NCBI RefSeq assembly: GCF_001399455.2 | Contig: NZ_LLEI02000020.1 | Location: 23,559 to 87,558, forward strand | DNA length: 64,000 bases | Direction: 5' to 3' | DNA from: Vibrio bivalvicida | Lineage (GTDB): Bacteria; Pseudomonadota; Gammaproteobacteria; Enterobacterales; Vibrionaceae | Part shown: piece after piece, positions 6,878 through 16,265 of the stretch | Layout of the letters: each line of letters opens with the position of its first letter | Numbering within the stretch: the first letter of the stretch is position 1 | Made by a program: the position numbers and the translations under genes | The notes under the pieces: generated by a model | Told to the model about the DNA's origin: nothing | The model's input: only the letters and a program-made list of their open reading frames with translations | Database searches by the model: none

Positions 6878-8193
6878 AAAAATTACTAAATCAATCAATT
6901 GCACGCAAATTGGTGTTTATGTTTGTCACAGCCTCTTTTGTAGTTTTAGTCGTGTTTGCTTTAACGATCCAACACGCTATCAAGAACCATTTTAATGAGC
7001 AGGACTATAGGCACCTAGAAACAAAACTCCTTCCTTTAATAAGTACTGTTGAGCGAGATCTAGACTTGTTCCAGTCATGGGATATCTCAGCCTGGATATT
7101 AAACAATCAACAGGTGGTGCAAACGAACAATGAAGCTATTGACCTTCCATCTGAGCTGATAGGTAGCTCTTCATATGAATGGAGTGTAGGCAACAACCGT
7201 TTTCATGCTTTTAAGTTCGATTATCCTGAGGTAGAAAACGGTGCGATCGTGCTCGCAATGAATGTGACTCATCACAAGCTGTTTTTCGACAAGCTAAATA
7301 CCATTCTATTTTGGACATTAGTTTTAACACTGAGTTTATCGGGTGCTTATGCATTAATCATTGTTAGAAATGGGTTACAGCCACTGAAACAATTAAAAGA
7401 GTATATCGAGCAAGTGAATACTAGCAACCTCAGCATTCGTATACCAAGTGACTCACTTCCAAAGGAGTTAAGCAACTTAATTATTTCTCAAAATGAAATG
7501 CTAGAGAGGTTGCAAGAAGGTTATCTCAGGTTGAGTGAGTTTTCATCAGATATTGCTCATGAGTTAAGAACACCGTTGAACAATATCTTGACCCAGACTC
7601 AAGTGGCACTTGGTATAGAGCGCTCCGTTGAAGAGTATCAAGACATTCTAGTATCAAACATCGAAGAGCTAGAGCGATTCAATAAGACCATTTCAGATAC
7701 ATTATACCTAGCTAAATCAGAGAATAGGCTTCTGCACAAGACCGATGCAGAGTTAGAGTTGAGAGAAGTAATCAACCCTTTGCTTGAATATTATGATGTG
7801 TTGGCAGAAGAAAAAAATGTTCGATTTACCCTAGATGGTTCCTCGACTCTGTTCGGTGACAAAGATATGCTTCAACGAGCATTTGGTAATGTGTTGTCTA
7901 ATGCGTTGAGGCACTGCTTCCATAATACGGATATATCGGTAGTAATCTCCGAATCAGAAACGAGCAACAAGGTGATAATCAGCAATGTTGGTGAGCCTAT
8001 ACCTTTGAGCTCTTTGCCCTATATATTTGAACGGTTCTATCGTTCAGATAAGTCGCGTGCCCATAACGGAAGTGTTGGGGCTGGATTAGGACTTCCTATA
8101 GCTAAGGCTATCATGAAAGCACATCACGGAGATATCTTAGTAAATGCGAAGGATGAGCGAACTGAATTCGTCTTTATTTTCAATAATCTTTAA
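6874..8193 (+). CDS. cusS: copper-sensing histidine kinase CusS
   Basis: 439 residues. A transmembrane helix at about 13-32, a periplasmic sensor region of roughly 110 residues and a second helix at about 143-164 are followed by a HAMP linker. The dimerisation domain has His229 in SSDIAHELRTPLNN. The ATPase domain shows the N-box (NVLSNALRH, about 339-347) and the glycine box VGAGLGLPIAKA (about 401-412). It should phosphorylate the CusR encoded just upstream when periplasmic Cu(I) or Ag(I) rises. The periplasmic domain is moderately Met-poor, so the ligand sites are not obvious by eye. Confidence 0.87.
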   Translation: MKKLLNQSIARKLVFMFVTASFVVLVVFALTIQHAIKNHFNEQDYRHLETKLLPLISTVERDLDLFQSWDISAWILNNQQVVQTNNEAIDLPSELIGSSSYEWSVGNNRFHAFKFDYPEVENGAIVLAMNVTHHKLFFDKLNTILFWTLVLTLSLSGAYALIIVRNGLQPLKQLKEYIEQVNTSNLSIRIPSDSLPKELSNLIISQNEMLERLQEGYLRLSEFSSDIAHELRTPLNNILTQTQVALGIERSVEEYQDILVSNIEELERFNKTISDTLYLAKSENRLLHKTDAELELREVINPLLEYYDVLAEEKNVRFTLDGSSTLFGDKDMLQRAFGNVLSNALRHCFHNTDISVVISESETSNKVIISNVGEPIPLSSLPYIFERFYRSDKSRAHNGSVGAGLGLPIAKAIMKAHHGDILVNAKDERTEFVFIFNNL

Positions 8194-8270
8194 CACCAAT
8201 AAATTTGAAATATCACTATTGTTCATCAGTTTTTATAATGTATTATGAACGCGTAGTGAAAAGGTACGAT

Positions 8271-8693
8271 ATGACAGACTCTTTGAGACAAACAAGTATT
8301 TTGATTATCAGCATCTTAGCGATGTTGATGTCGAGCTACGTCTCGAGTATGCCAATGATGGATATGAGTGCAATATCGTCCTCTTCAATTCAAACCCAAC
8401 GTTCTCACCATGACTCGATGGAAATGTCTGAGACTACAGCAAGCCATCATGCGATGATAGGCTGCCCACCGATGGATATAGAGATGACAAAGAGCGATAG
8501 TTCTACTCATTGCGATGGTTCATCTACCTCTGGTGGGGACTGCTGTAAAAGTGTGTGTACTAGCGTATTTTTTCCACTCTCATCTTCTCGATTAATCAGC
8601 ATCTCTGAACCTGAACAGGCTCTGCGTCACCCAATCAAAATAGGCGTAACAGTAACTCGTATTCAGAGCTTACTGCGTCCACCCTCTGTTTAA
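8271..8693 (+). CDS. Cys/His/Met-rich secreted protein, CopL/DUF2946-like
   Basis: 140 residues from ATG 8271, preceded by AAAGG; longer frames from 8205 (TTG) or 8238 lack a good binding site. A hydrophobic N-terminus (about 10-27) looks like a signal peptide. The mature chain has Met/His clusters (MPMMDMS, SHHDSMEMSE) and a Cys cluster, HCDGSSTSGGDCCKSVC. The arrangement resembles CopL or DUF2946 proteins found with copper genes in other proteobacteria. It lies between cusS and cusC and may bind copper in the periplasm or at a membrane. The family match is tentative. Confidence 0.5.
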   Translation: MTDSLRQTSILIISILAMLMSSYVSSMPMMDMSAISSSSIQTQRSHHDSMEMSETTASHHAMIGCPPMDIEMTKSDSSTHCDGSSTSGGDCCKSVCTSVFFPLSSSRLISISEPEQALRHPIKIGVTVTRIQSLLRPPSV

Positions 8694-8785
8694 TTCAACT
8701 ATCATAACTATTTAGCTCTCAATTCTATCTGCTGGAAGGCAGAAGTTGAGGTATGTCCATATCGTTTTATCGTGGATAAACAACA

Positions 8786-10177
8786 ATGAGTATTGAATTA
8801 AACGGTTTCAGGGCATTTAACCCCCTGAGCCTTGGGTTTGCAATTGCACTTTATGCAATGCCTGCCCTGTCACATTCGGGGTCGAACGCGACTCCACAAA
8901 CTATCTCAGCTTCGACGCAGCAGTTGAATGCACTAATTGAAGCGGCTTTAGCAAATGATACGAGTCGCTCTCAATATGCTGCGCAGTCACAGGCGATGCG
9001 TGAAACGGGCGTTGCAAGCTCGACTCTCATGGATCCAAAACTTAAGGTGGGCTTTGGCGGTTTACCTGTGGATTCATTTAAGTTTGACGAAGATCCCATG
9101 ACGAACATTTCTGTTGGATTAATGCAACAGTTTGAACGGGGTGCAACGTTAGATCTTAACCAACGTAAAGCGAATCAACAGGCCGATGGTATGGCCTATC
9201 AGGTTCAAGTTCGTGAACGTGAAGTGGCGAATAGTATTACTCAACTATGGTTGGAGCTGGGCTACCTTCAATACGCAGAAACGTTGATTGAATCTAATCA
9301 ACGTCTCATGGTAGAGATGGAGCAGTATATTCAAACCAATTACTCAATTGGTAAGAGTGAAGCGCAAGATCTGCTTAACACCCAACTTAAAGTCAACAAA
9401 CTCGACGAAAAGCTGCAATCGAATCAACAAATGCAAAATCGAGCTGTAGCTCAGTTATCAGAATGGCTAGGCTCAGAGTGGTTAAATCACCGTTCCATTG
9501 ATTCGAATCAGGCAGGCTATCAATTAGACTGGTCGCGTTTGAATACGCTTTTAGAGCAGCAAACCAGCAACACTCAGTACTACTCACTGCTTAACCAACA
9601 TCCTATGGCGCAAATGGCTGACGCCAACATCTCTGCCAATCGCACCCAAGTGGAGGTTGCTGAACAATCTTATACACCACAATTTGGTGTCGAAGTGATG
9701 TATGCCTACCGTCAATCTGACAACATGAAAGGTGAGCCAGCTTCAGATTTGCTGAGTGCCTATCTTACTATGGATATCCCTTTGTTCACTGATAACCGCC
9801 AAGATAAAAATGTAGCGGCCGCTCAATACCAAGTGGGCGCAGCGCAGTATCAAAAAGATACGCTGCTCGCTCAAATGAACGCCCAAGTAAACGCATTAAT
9901 GACGGACAGAATGAATCTCATTGAACGCATTCAGCGCTACCAAGAGCGCTTATTACCTCAGTCCAAAGCCCGCATTGAAGCGGTTGAGCGCGGTTATCAG
10001 AACAATACTGCTCAGTTTGGTGATGTCATCACTGCATCAACCGATGAATTGGCTCTTCAAATGGAGCTTGCTCGCCTAATCACCGATATGAACCAGGTCA
10101 ATAGCAAGTTATCCATGTTACTTGGTGGTTTCGAATATCAAGTTTCTGCGCCAAACACTCAGTACAAAGAACAATAA
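8786..10177 (+). CDS. cusC: outer-membrane efflux channel CusC (TolC family)
   Basis: 463 residues. The N-terminal 30 residues are hydrophobic and end at a probable signal peptidase site (PALSHS); I see no lipobox, unlike E. coli CusC. The rest shows the repeated long-helix pattern of OEP proteins (for example 195-260 and 345-440) with strand regions between. It forms the outer-membrane duct of the CusCBA tripartite pump. CusB follows after 13 bases with its own AAGGA site. The CusC/CzcC assignment rests on the adjacent CusB and CusA. Confidence 0.85.
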   Translation: MSIELNGFRAFNPLSLGFAIALYAMPALSHSGSNATPQTISASTQQLNALIEAALANDTSRSQYAAQSQAMRETGVASSTLMDPKLKVGFGGLPVDSFKFDEDPMTNISVGLMQQFERGATLDLNQRKANQQADGMAYQVQVREREVANSITQLWLELGYLQYAETLIESNQRLMVEMEQYIQTNYSIGKSEAQDLLNTQLKVNKLDEKLQSNQQMQNRAVAQLSEWLGSEWLNHRSIDSNQAGYQLDWSRLNTLLEQQTSNTQYYSLLNQHPMAQMADANISANRTQVEVAEQSYTPQFGVEVMYAYRQSDNMKGEPASDLLSAYLTMDIPLFTDNRQDKNVAAAQYQVGAAQYQKDTLLAQMNAQVNALMTDRMNLIERIQRYQERLLPQSKARIEAVERGYQNNTAQFGDVITASTDELALQMELARLITDMNQVNSKLSMLLGGFEYQVSAPNTQYKEQ

Positions 10178-10190
10178 TAAAGGAATCAAG

Positions 10191-11900
10191 ATGAGTACAT
10201 TTAAAGTTGCAAGCCTAGCGCTACTGGTTGGTGGTGCATTGGGGTTCGGAGCGAATATTTACCTTTCAGGCATGAACCATAACATGGTTGGAATGATAGC
10301 TTCTGAGTCTAAATCAAGTGATGAACCTCTGTACTGGGTCGCACCGATGGACCCAAACTATCAGCGAGATAAGCCAGGAAAGTCCCCTATGGGGATGGAT
10401 CTTATTCCTGTCTATGCTGATGATCTCAATGGTAGTAACGACAAGCCAGGAACAGTGAAAATTGATCCTGCTGTTGAAAATAACCTTGGCGTTAAAACAG
10501 ATACTGTGCAGCAAGAAGTGCTTGCACCACGCATCGAAACTGTCGGCTATGTCGCCTTTGATGAGAGTCAACTTTGGCAGACCAATGTTCGAGTATCGGG
10601 TTGGGTTGAAAAGCTTTATATCAATGCTGTTGGTGAAAAAGTGAAACAAGGTGACACGCTGTTCACTCTGTATTCCCCAGAGCTTGTAAAAGCACAAGAA
10701 GAACTGATCAGTGCCTATAAGAGCCAGCGTAAAGGAATGATACAAGGTGCTACCGATCGTTTGATCACTTTGGGGGTTGACCGCAATCAAATTAAATCTA
10801 TCGCCCGTCGAGGTAAAGCGTCACAAACCATTGAAATTAAAGCGCCGGCAGACGGCGTTATTGCAAGCCTCAATATTCGTGAAGGTGGCTACCTTTCTCC
10901 AGCTCAAGCGGTGATCAGCGCAGGTCCTTTGAATCAAGTATGGGTAGATGCAGAAGTCTTTGAGCGTCAATCTCATTGGATTAGACAAGGCAGTCAAGCA
11001 TCCATGACGTTGGATGCCTTACCAGGTGGAGAATGGAATGGTGAAGTGGATTATGTCTATCCTATTCTTGACCCTAGTACGCGTACATTGCGTGTCCGCC
11101 TTCGATTCGATAATCCACAAGGTGAACTTAAGCCGAATATGTTCGCTAACGTCGCACTGAAACCGGTATCAAGTGATGAAGTGTTAACCATTCCACGCTC
11201 CTCAGTCATCCGTTCTGGCGGTATGACTCGCGTGGTTCTGGCTGAGGGAGAAGGAAAATATCGCTCTGCCAGAATTGAAGTTGGTCGTGAAGCCGCTGAC
11301 AAGATTGAGGTCATAAAGGGATTGCAACGAGGAGATCGTGTTGTTACATCAGCGCACTTCATGTTGGACTCTGAGTCAAGTCAGTCTGCCGACCTATCAA
11401 GAATCAATGGCATCGAACCGACTGCCGAAACGGCTTGGGCAACAGGTGAAATTACTGATGCAATGCTTGGGCATAGGATGCTAACGATTAATCATAAGCC
11501 TGTTCCAGAGTGGGATTGGCCAGGAATGACCATGAACTTTATGGTGTCAGAGCAGGTTGAAATGGGACCACTTTCAAAAGGGAAAATGATCGACTTTGAA
11601 ATGAAAAAATCTGAATCAGGTCAATATGAAATCGTTGATTACAAAGTAAGTGAGCTGAGCATAAATACAGAAGTATGGATAGACGGTGATGTCTCTATGT
11701 TAATGGCGGACTTTGGTATGGTGACACTAAATCATGCCCCAGTTGCTGATTGGTCATGGGACGCAGGTGAGCTCAACTTTTCAGTCGGTGGTGATATTGA
11801 ACTCTCAAGTTTTCAGGAGGGTGACAAAGTTCGGTTTCTAGTGGAGAAACAAGGCTCTGATTATCTTCTCAAAGAGTTAGTTAAAAGAGAGGATAAGTAA
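10191..11900 (+). CDS. cusB: CusB periplasmic adaptor with two C-terminal CusF-like domains
   Basis: 569 residues from ATG 10191 behind AAAGGAATC; upstream in-frame ATGs lie inside cusC. After an N-terminal membrane anchor (about 8-26) comes a heavy-metal-binding YWVAPMDP...SPMGMDLIPVY domain (about 48-75), then the barrel-sandwich, hairpin and beta-barrel parts of an RND adaptor. Two CusF-like domains end the protein. The first (417-493) keeps all CusF ligands at exact spacing: His435, Trp443, Met446 and Met448. The second (494-569) keeps His515 and Trp523 but has Gly526 and Leu528 in place of the Met pair. CusB links CusA to CusC; fused CusF would deliver Cu(I) or Ag(I) directly. It overlaps cusA by one base. 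Confidence 0.9.
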   Translation: MSTFKVASLALLVGGALGFGANIYLSGMNHNMVGMIASESKSSDEPLYWVAPMDPNYQRDKPGKSPMGMDLIPVYADDLNGSNDKPGTVKIDPAVENNLGVKTDTVQQEVLAPRIETVGYVAFDESQLWQTNVRVSGWVEKLYINAVGEKVKQGDTLFTLYSPELVKAQEELISAYKSQRKGMIQGATDRLITLGVDRNQIKSIARRGKASQTIEIKAPADGVIASLNIREGGYLSPAQAVISAGPLNQVWVDAEVFERQSHWIRQGSQASMTLDALPGGEWNGEVDYVYPILDPSTRTLRVRLRFDNPQGELKPNMFANVALKPVSSDEVLTIPRSSVIRSGGMTRVVLAEGEGKYRSARIEVGREAADKIEVIKGLQRGDRVVTSAHFMLDSESSQSADLSRINGIEPTAETAWATGEITDAMLGHRMLTINHKPVPEWDWPGMTMNFMVSEQVEMGPLSKGKMIDFEMKKSESGQYEIVDYKVSELSINTEVWIDGDVSMLMADFGMVTLNHAPVADWSWDAGELNFSVGGDIELSSFQEGDKVRFLVEKQGSDYLLKELVKREDK

Positions 11901-14900
11901 TGATAGGTGCAATCATCCGATGGTCTATCAATAATCGCTTTTTGGTATTGGTAGCGACTTTTGCTTTAGTCTTTGGCGGATTATATAGCGTAAAGAATAC
12001 TCCAGTTGACGCTCTTCCTGATCTATCTGATGTACAAGTGATCATAAAAACAAGTTACCCAGGTCAGGCACCACAAGTGGTGGAAGACCAAGTCACTTAT
12101 CCGCTGACAACGGCTATGCTTGCGGTTCCTGGCGCTGAAACTGTTCGTGGATATTCGTTCTTTGGTGATTCCTATGTGTATATCATCTTCAATGACAACA
12201 CAGACATGTATTGGGCTCGTTCGCGAGTGCTCGAATATTTAAGTCAGGTTGCGCCAAACCTTCCCCCAAGCGCTAAGCCAACACTAGGGCCAGATGCGAC
12301 AGGTGTGGGTTGGATTTATAATTATGTATTGCAAGATAAAACTGGAAAGCATGACCTTGCAGAGCTGCGTAGCTTACAAGATTGGTTCTTGAAATATGAG
12401 CTGCAAACCGTTGATGGGGTGTCTGAGGTTGCAACTGTTGGCGGTATGGTTAAACAGTACCAAGTACAAATTGATCCAGCTAAATTACGCGCATATGACC
12501 TTACCTTACAACAAGTCAATATGGCTATTCAAAATGGTAACCAAGAAAGTGGCGCGTCTGTAGTAGAAGTTGCAGAAGCTGAGCACATGGTTCGAACCAC
12601 TGGTTACTTGTCTAGTATCGATGACATTAAAGCGCTTCCTCTCAAGGTAAGTAAAAAGGGATCTCCACTATTGTTAGGCGACGTTGCTGATATTGACCTC
12701 GGACCACAGATGAGACGAGGAATCTCTGAACTAAATGGAGAGGGCGAAGCCGTAGGTGGCGTAATTGTCATGCGTTTTGGAGAAAACGCGAGCGAAGTGA
12801 TCAGTAATGTAAAGGATAAGCTAAACGAGCTTCAGCGTAGCTTGCCTGATGGTGTTGAGATAGTGGCTACTTACGATCGTTCTACGTTAATCAATGCAGC
12901 AGTTGAGAACCTTTGGAAAAAGCTTGCAGAAGAGTTCATTGTTGTCGCTATTGTATGTGCGTTGTTCCTATTCCACATTCGCTCATCATTGGTCATCGCG
13001 CTAAGTTTGCCTGTCGGTATTTTAGGGGCCTTTATTGTCATGCATTGGCAAGGTATCAACGCCAATATCATGTCGTTAGGAGGGATTGCAATCGCGATAG
13101 GCGCAATGGTAGACGGTGCTATCGTTATGATAGAAAACGTACATAAGCACATTGAACGAACCCCATTGACTGACAAAAACCGATGGCAAGTGATTGGTGA
13201 TGCGGCGCAAGAGGTTGGTGCACCGCTGTTCTTTTCGCTACTGATCATCACGCTAAGTTTTGTTCCTGTATTCGCATTGGAAGGCCAAGAAGGCAAGATG
13301 TTCTCGCCACTCGCCTTTACTAAAACTTATGCAATGGCGGCGGCAGCAGGCCTTGCTATTACCTTAGTGCCGGTACTCATGGGATATCTTATTCGCGGTA
13401 AAATATTACCAGAGAACAAGAACCCTATTAATAAAGGTCTAATTGCCCTTTATAAGCCCTTACTGAATATTAGTCTGAAGTACCCGAAAAGCATGATTGT
13501 ATTGGCTATTGCTCTTATGGGGTCTGCTTATTACCCAACAACGAAGCTAGGTAGTGAGTTCATTCCTCCTCTTGATGAGGGTGACTTGATGTATATGCCA
13601 ACTACCTATCCTGGTATTTCTATTGGTAAAGCGCGAGAGTTGCTTCAGCAGACAAACAAATTAATTAAGACGGTACCTGAAGTACAGACAACATGGGGTA
13701 AAGTCGGTCGTGCTGACACAGCGACCGACCCTGCTCCCTTAACTATGATTGAAACCGTTATTCAGCTTAAACCGCGTGATCAGTGGCGTGAGGGCGTGAC
13801 AACTGAGTCGCTACGAAAAGAGTTTGATGACTTGATTCAATTTCCTGGTTTAACTAACGCATGGGTGATGCCTATAAAAACACGCATCGACATGTTGGCA
13901 ACGGGCATCAAAACACCAATTGGAATCAAGATCGCAGGGAGTGATTTAGCCGAAATTGAGAAGATAGGTGCTCAACTAGAACCTATTCTTAACAATATTA
14001 CCGGCACTGCTTCTGTATACGCAGAGCGTGTTGCCGGTGGTCGCTATGTCACTATTGATATCAATCGAACAGCGGCAGCTCGATACGGTCTTAATATTAA
14101 AGAGGTACAACAGGTAGTTTCTACCGCTGTCGGTGGTATGAATGTTGGAGAAACCATTGAGGGTCTTGAACGTTACCCAATTAATGTCCGTTATCCACAA
14201 GATTACCGTGATTCAGTCGTTAAGCTAAAGCAACTGCCATTGGTTACCCCTAGTGGCGCTAGAATTGCCTTAGCTGATGTGGCTGATGTTCGCTATGAAG
14301 ATGGGCCACCGATGATTAAAACAGAGAATGCTCGTCCAAATGGTTGGGTGTTTGTAGATATCGATGGTCGAGACTTAGGCTCTTACGTTGAGGAAGCAAA
14401 ACAGGCGGTTGCAGAGCAACTTGATATGCCAGCTGGTTATTCAATTGCATGGTCAGGTCAATACGAATACATGGAGCGTGCGAAAGAGCGTCTGGGTGTT
14501 GTTGTGCCGATCACGATTGCCATCATCATGTTACTGCTTTACTTCAGCTTCCGACGCGTAGGTGAGGTGATGATTATCATGCTGACTCTGCCTTTAGCTA
14601 TGGTGGGTGGCTTGTGGCTCATGCATTACCTCGGCTACAACTTCTCAATCGCGGTAGGCGTTGGTTTTATCGCGCTAGCAGGGGTTGCTGTTGAAATTGG
14701 GGTCATTATGTTGGTATACCTCAACCAAGCTTGGCACTACACCAAATTGGATGCCAAAGAGCAGAGCAAATCACTGAATGAAGAGGATTTGAGTAAATCG
14801 ATTCAAGAAGGTGCTGGCTTGCGCGTTCGCCCGGTAATGATGACGGTACTTACTGTTATTATCGGTTTGATCCCAATCATGTACGGTGAGGGGACTGGCT

Positions 14901-15025
14901 CTGAGGTAATGCAGCGTATCGCTGCTCCAATGATTGGTGGCATGGCATCGGCTCTGCTACTCACACTTCTTGTTCTTCCTGCGATTTTCAAGCTTTGGAA
15001 AACACGCGAACTAAAACACGACTAA
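11900..15025 (+). CDS. cusA: CusA heavy-metal RND efflux pump
   Basis: 1041 residues, normal for the HME-RND family. It has the first transmembrane helix at about 12-30, a large periplasmic porter domain, a helix block at about 335-500, a second periplasmic domain, and a C-terminal helix block from about 870. The proton-relay helix carries AIGAMVDGAIVMIENVHKH. Motifs specific for the Cu(I)/Ag(I) branch include GKVGRADTATDPAPL and RIDMLATGIKTPIGIK, with a Met expected in the substrate path. The pump exports periplasmic or cytoplasmic Cu(I) through CusB and CusC. Its start overlaps the cusB stop by one base, so the two are translationally coupled. Confidence 0.93.
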   Translation: MIGAIIRWSINNRFLVLVATFALVFGGLYSVKNTPVDALPDLSDVQVIIKTSYPGQAPQVVEDQVTYPLTTAMLAVPGAETVRGYSFFGDSYVYIIFNDNTDMYWARSRVLEYLSQVAPNLPPSAKPTLGPDATGVGWIYNYVLQDKTGKHDLAELRSLQDWFLKYELQTVDGVSEVATVGGMVKQYQVQIDPAKLRAYDLTLQQVNMAIQNGNQESGASVVEVAEAEHMVRTTGYLSSIDDIKALPLKVSKKGSPLLLGDVADIDLGPQMRRGISELNGEGEAVGGVIVMRFGENASEVISNVKDKLNELQRSLPDGVEIVATYDRSTLINAAVENLWKKLAEEFIVVAIVCALFLFHIRSSLVIALSLPVGILGAFIVMHWQGINANIMSLGGIAIAIGAMVDGAIVMIENVHKHIERTPLTDKNRWQVIGDAAQEVGAPLFFSLLIITLSFVPVFALEGQEGKMFSPLAFTKTYAMAAAAGLAITLVPVLMGYLIRGKILPENKNPINKGLIALYKPLLNISLKYPKSMIVLAIALMGSAYYPTTKLGSEFIPPLDEGDLMYMPTTYPGISIGKARELLQQTNKLIKTVPEVQTTWGKVGRADTATDPAPLTMIETVIQLKPRDQWREGVTTESLRKEFDDLIQFPGLTNAWVMPIKTRIDMLATGIKTPIGIKIAGSDLAEIEKIGAQLEPILNNITGTASVYAERVAGGRYVTIDINRTAAARYGLNIKEVQQVVSTAVGGMNVGETIEGLERYPINVRYPQDYRDSVVKLKQLPLVTPSGARIALADVADVRYEDGPPMIKTENARPNGWVFVDIDGRDLGSYVEEAKQAVAEQLDMPAGYSIAWSGQYEYMERAKERLGVVVPITIAIIMLLLYFSFRRVGEVMIIMLTLPLAMVGGLWLMHYLGYNFSIAVGVGFIALAGVAVEIGVIMLVYLNQAWHYTKLDAKEQSKSLNEEDLSKSIQEGAGLRVRPVMMTVLTVIIGLIPIMYGEGTGSEVMQRIAAPMIGGMASALLLTLLVLPAIFKLWKTRELKHD

Positions 15026-15034
15026 ACACACATT

Positions 15035-15058
15035 CGGGCTAAGAACGAACTTGGCCCG
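15035..15058 (+). other. intercistronic hairpin between cusA and the cupredoxin gene
   Basis: CGGGCTAAG and CTTGGCCCG pair over nine bases (one wobble) around a six-base loop, 10 bases after the cusA stop. No T-run follows. It could be an mRNA-processing or partial-termination element that sets a different level for the downstream small periplasmic proteins. Confidence 0.45.
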
Positions 15059-15091
15059 TAAACTTTTGAATGAATTACTAAGGAACACAAT

Positions 15092-15667
15092 ATGAACATG
15101 AAAAAAACACTACTTGCTGCACTTCTGTCAATTACAGCAACATCTGCAATGGCAGAAATGGACCACTCTATAATGGATCACTCAAAGATGGACCACGGCT
15201 CTATGAACCATGAGAGCATGGACCATAGTAATATGAATCATGACGATATGGATCACAGCAAAATGGATCATTCAATGATGTCGATGGAAGGCATGTCTGA
15301 TGTTGGTATGCCAGCAACAGGTGCAAAACCAGACAAAGTGGTCCATGTTGTGTTGGCAGATGACATGACAATCAAGTTCAAAAAAGAAGTACAAATTGAA
15401 CCTAATGATGTAGTTCAATTTGTGGTTATGAATGTTGGCAAGATTGATCATGAGTTCACTATTGGCTCAGCGAAAGAGCAACTTGAACATCGAGAAATGA
15501 TGAAGAAAATGCCTCATCATATGCATGATTCTGGGAATGCAGTTACAGTAAAACCGGGTAAAGCTAAGCAGTTGATTTGGCACTTCCACGGGGATAGCAA
15601 GGTTGAATTTGCATGCAATATTCCAGGGCATGCAGAAGCAGGCATGATTAAAAAAGTGAGTTTATAG
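15092..15667 (+). CDS. cupredoxin with a Met/His-rich N-terminal arm
   Basis: 191 residues. A signal peptide ends near Ala21 (TATSAMA). Residues 23-68 are a run of MDHSxM/MNHxxM units, a flexible copper-binding arm. The cupredoxin domain (about 82-191) has type 1 ligands His120 (KIDHEFTIG), Cys175, His180 and Met185 (FACNIPGHAEAGM). AAGGA precedes the start. It is the first of three small periplasmic genes after cusA and is related to the cupredoxin at 376-864, which lacks the long arm. Its likely role is binding Cu in the periplasm and passing it or its electron to partners; the details are inferred. Confidence 0.8.
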   Translation: MNMKKTLLAALLSITATSAMAEMDHSIMDHSKMDHGSMNHESMDHSNMNHDDMDHSKMDHSMMSMEGMSDVGMPATGAKPDKVVHVVLADDMTIKFKKEVQIEPNDVVQFVVMNVGKIDHEFTIGSAKEQLEHREMMKKMPHHMHDSGNAVTVKPGKAKQLIWHFHGDSKVEFACNIPGHAEAGMIKKVSL

Positions 15668-15685
15668 ACGCTATAAAGGAACCTG

Positions 15686-16246
15686 ATGATGTTAAAGCGT
15701 TTATTCATGCTAGCGGGTATGTTTAGTGTGAGTTTGTTCACCTATGCTTCAGAAGACTCAATTTCAGCCGGTGAGTCCACTTTTCTTACTGTAGGTGGAT
15801 ATGGATGTATTGCGTGTCATGGGCTATACGGTCAAGGGGGAGGTAACGTTGGTGGGAACATCAGAGGTAGCTCCTTAAATGATCTGAAATATAGCCTAGA
15901 GCATGAACAAACAATGAAGCTTTTAGGCGATGCACTAAGTGAACAAGATAAGATAAATCTAGCAGATTACATGGAGCATCTTGGAACGTTTCAGTTAGTG
16001 GATTGGATGTATGAAGGCACCAAAGAGGCGCTACTCTCAGTTTCTATAGATAGCGGTGAGAAGAGTCAATTGGTGGTACTAAATAAAACGTTTGAGTCAA
16101 TGTCAATTGACCTCTCCCCTTTGGCTGGTAAACATTTAACACTGCGCGTAGAGCCGTATGAAACTCAGCACTTTGAGTGGATTCCTGAAAAAGGAGTGTA
16201 TGAGCTGAGTTATGGCGATGAAGCCGTCAGTATTAACGTAAAATAG
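15686..16246 (+). CDS. c-type cytochrome with a C-terminal beta-rich extension
   Basis: 186 residues. A signal peptide covers about 1-21. A single haem motif CIACH (41-45) lies in a class I-like domain of about 75 residues; Met77 (HEQTMKLLG) is a candidate sixth ligand. The remaining 80 or so residues carry no haem motif and are predicted by eye to be beta-rich (QLVVLNKTFESMSIDLSPL). It lies 18 bases after the cupredoxin and 19 before the CopG-like gene, so it is probably cotranscribed with both. A role as electron carrier for periplasmic copper redox chemistry is inferred from the neighbours. ATG 15689 is an equally possible start. Confidence 0.7.
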   Translation: MMLKRLFMLAGMFSVSLFTYASEDSISAGESTFLTVGGYGCIACHGLYGQGGGNVGGNIRGSSLNDLKYSLEHEQTMKLLGDALSEQDKINLADYMEHLGTFQLVDWMYEGTKEALLSVSIDSGEKSQLVVLNKTFESMSIDLSPLAGKHLTLRVEPYETQHFEWIPEKGVYELSYGDEAVSINVK

Positions 16247-16265
16247 ATTTTAGTTAGGTAACTAT

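Noticed and set aside
10314..10790. 158-codon reverse-strand frame inside cusB
   Set aside because: Antisense to the conserved adaptor sequence with no supporting signals.
12871..13296. 141-codon reverse-strand frame inside cusA
   Set aside because: Opposes a clearly conserved RND gene and has no ribosome binding site or recognisable protein features; a shadow frame.
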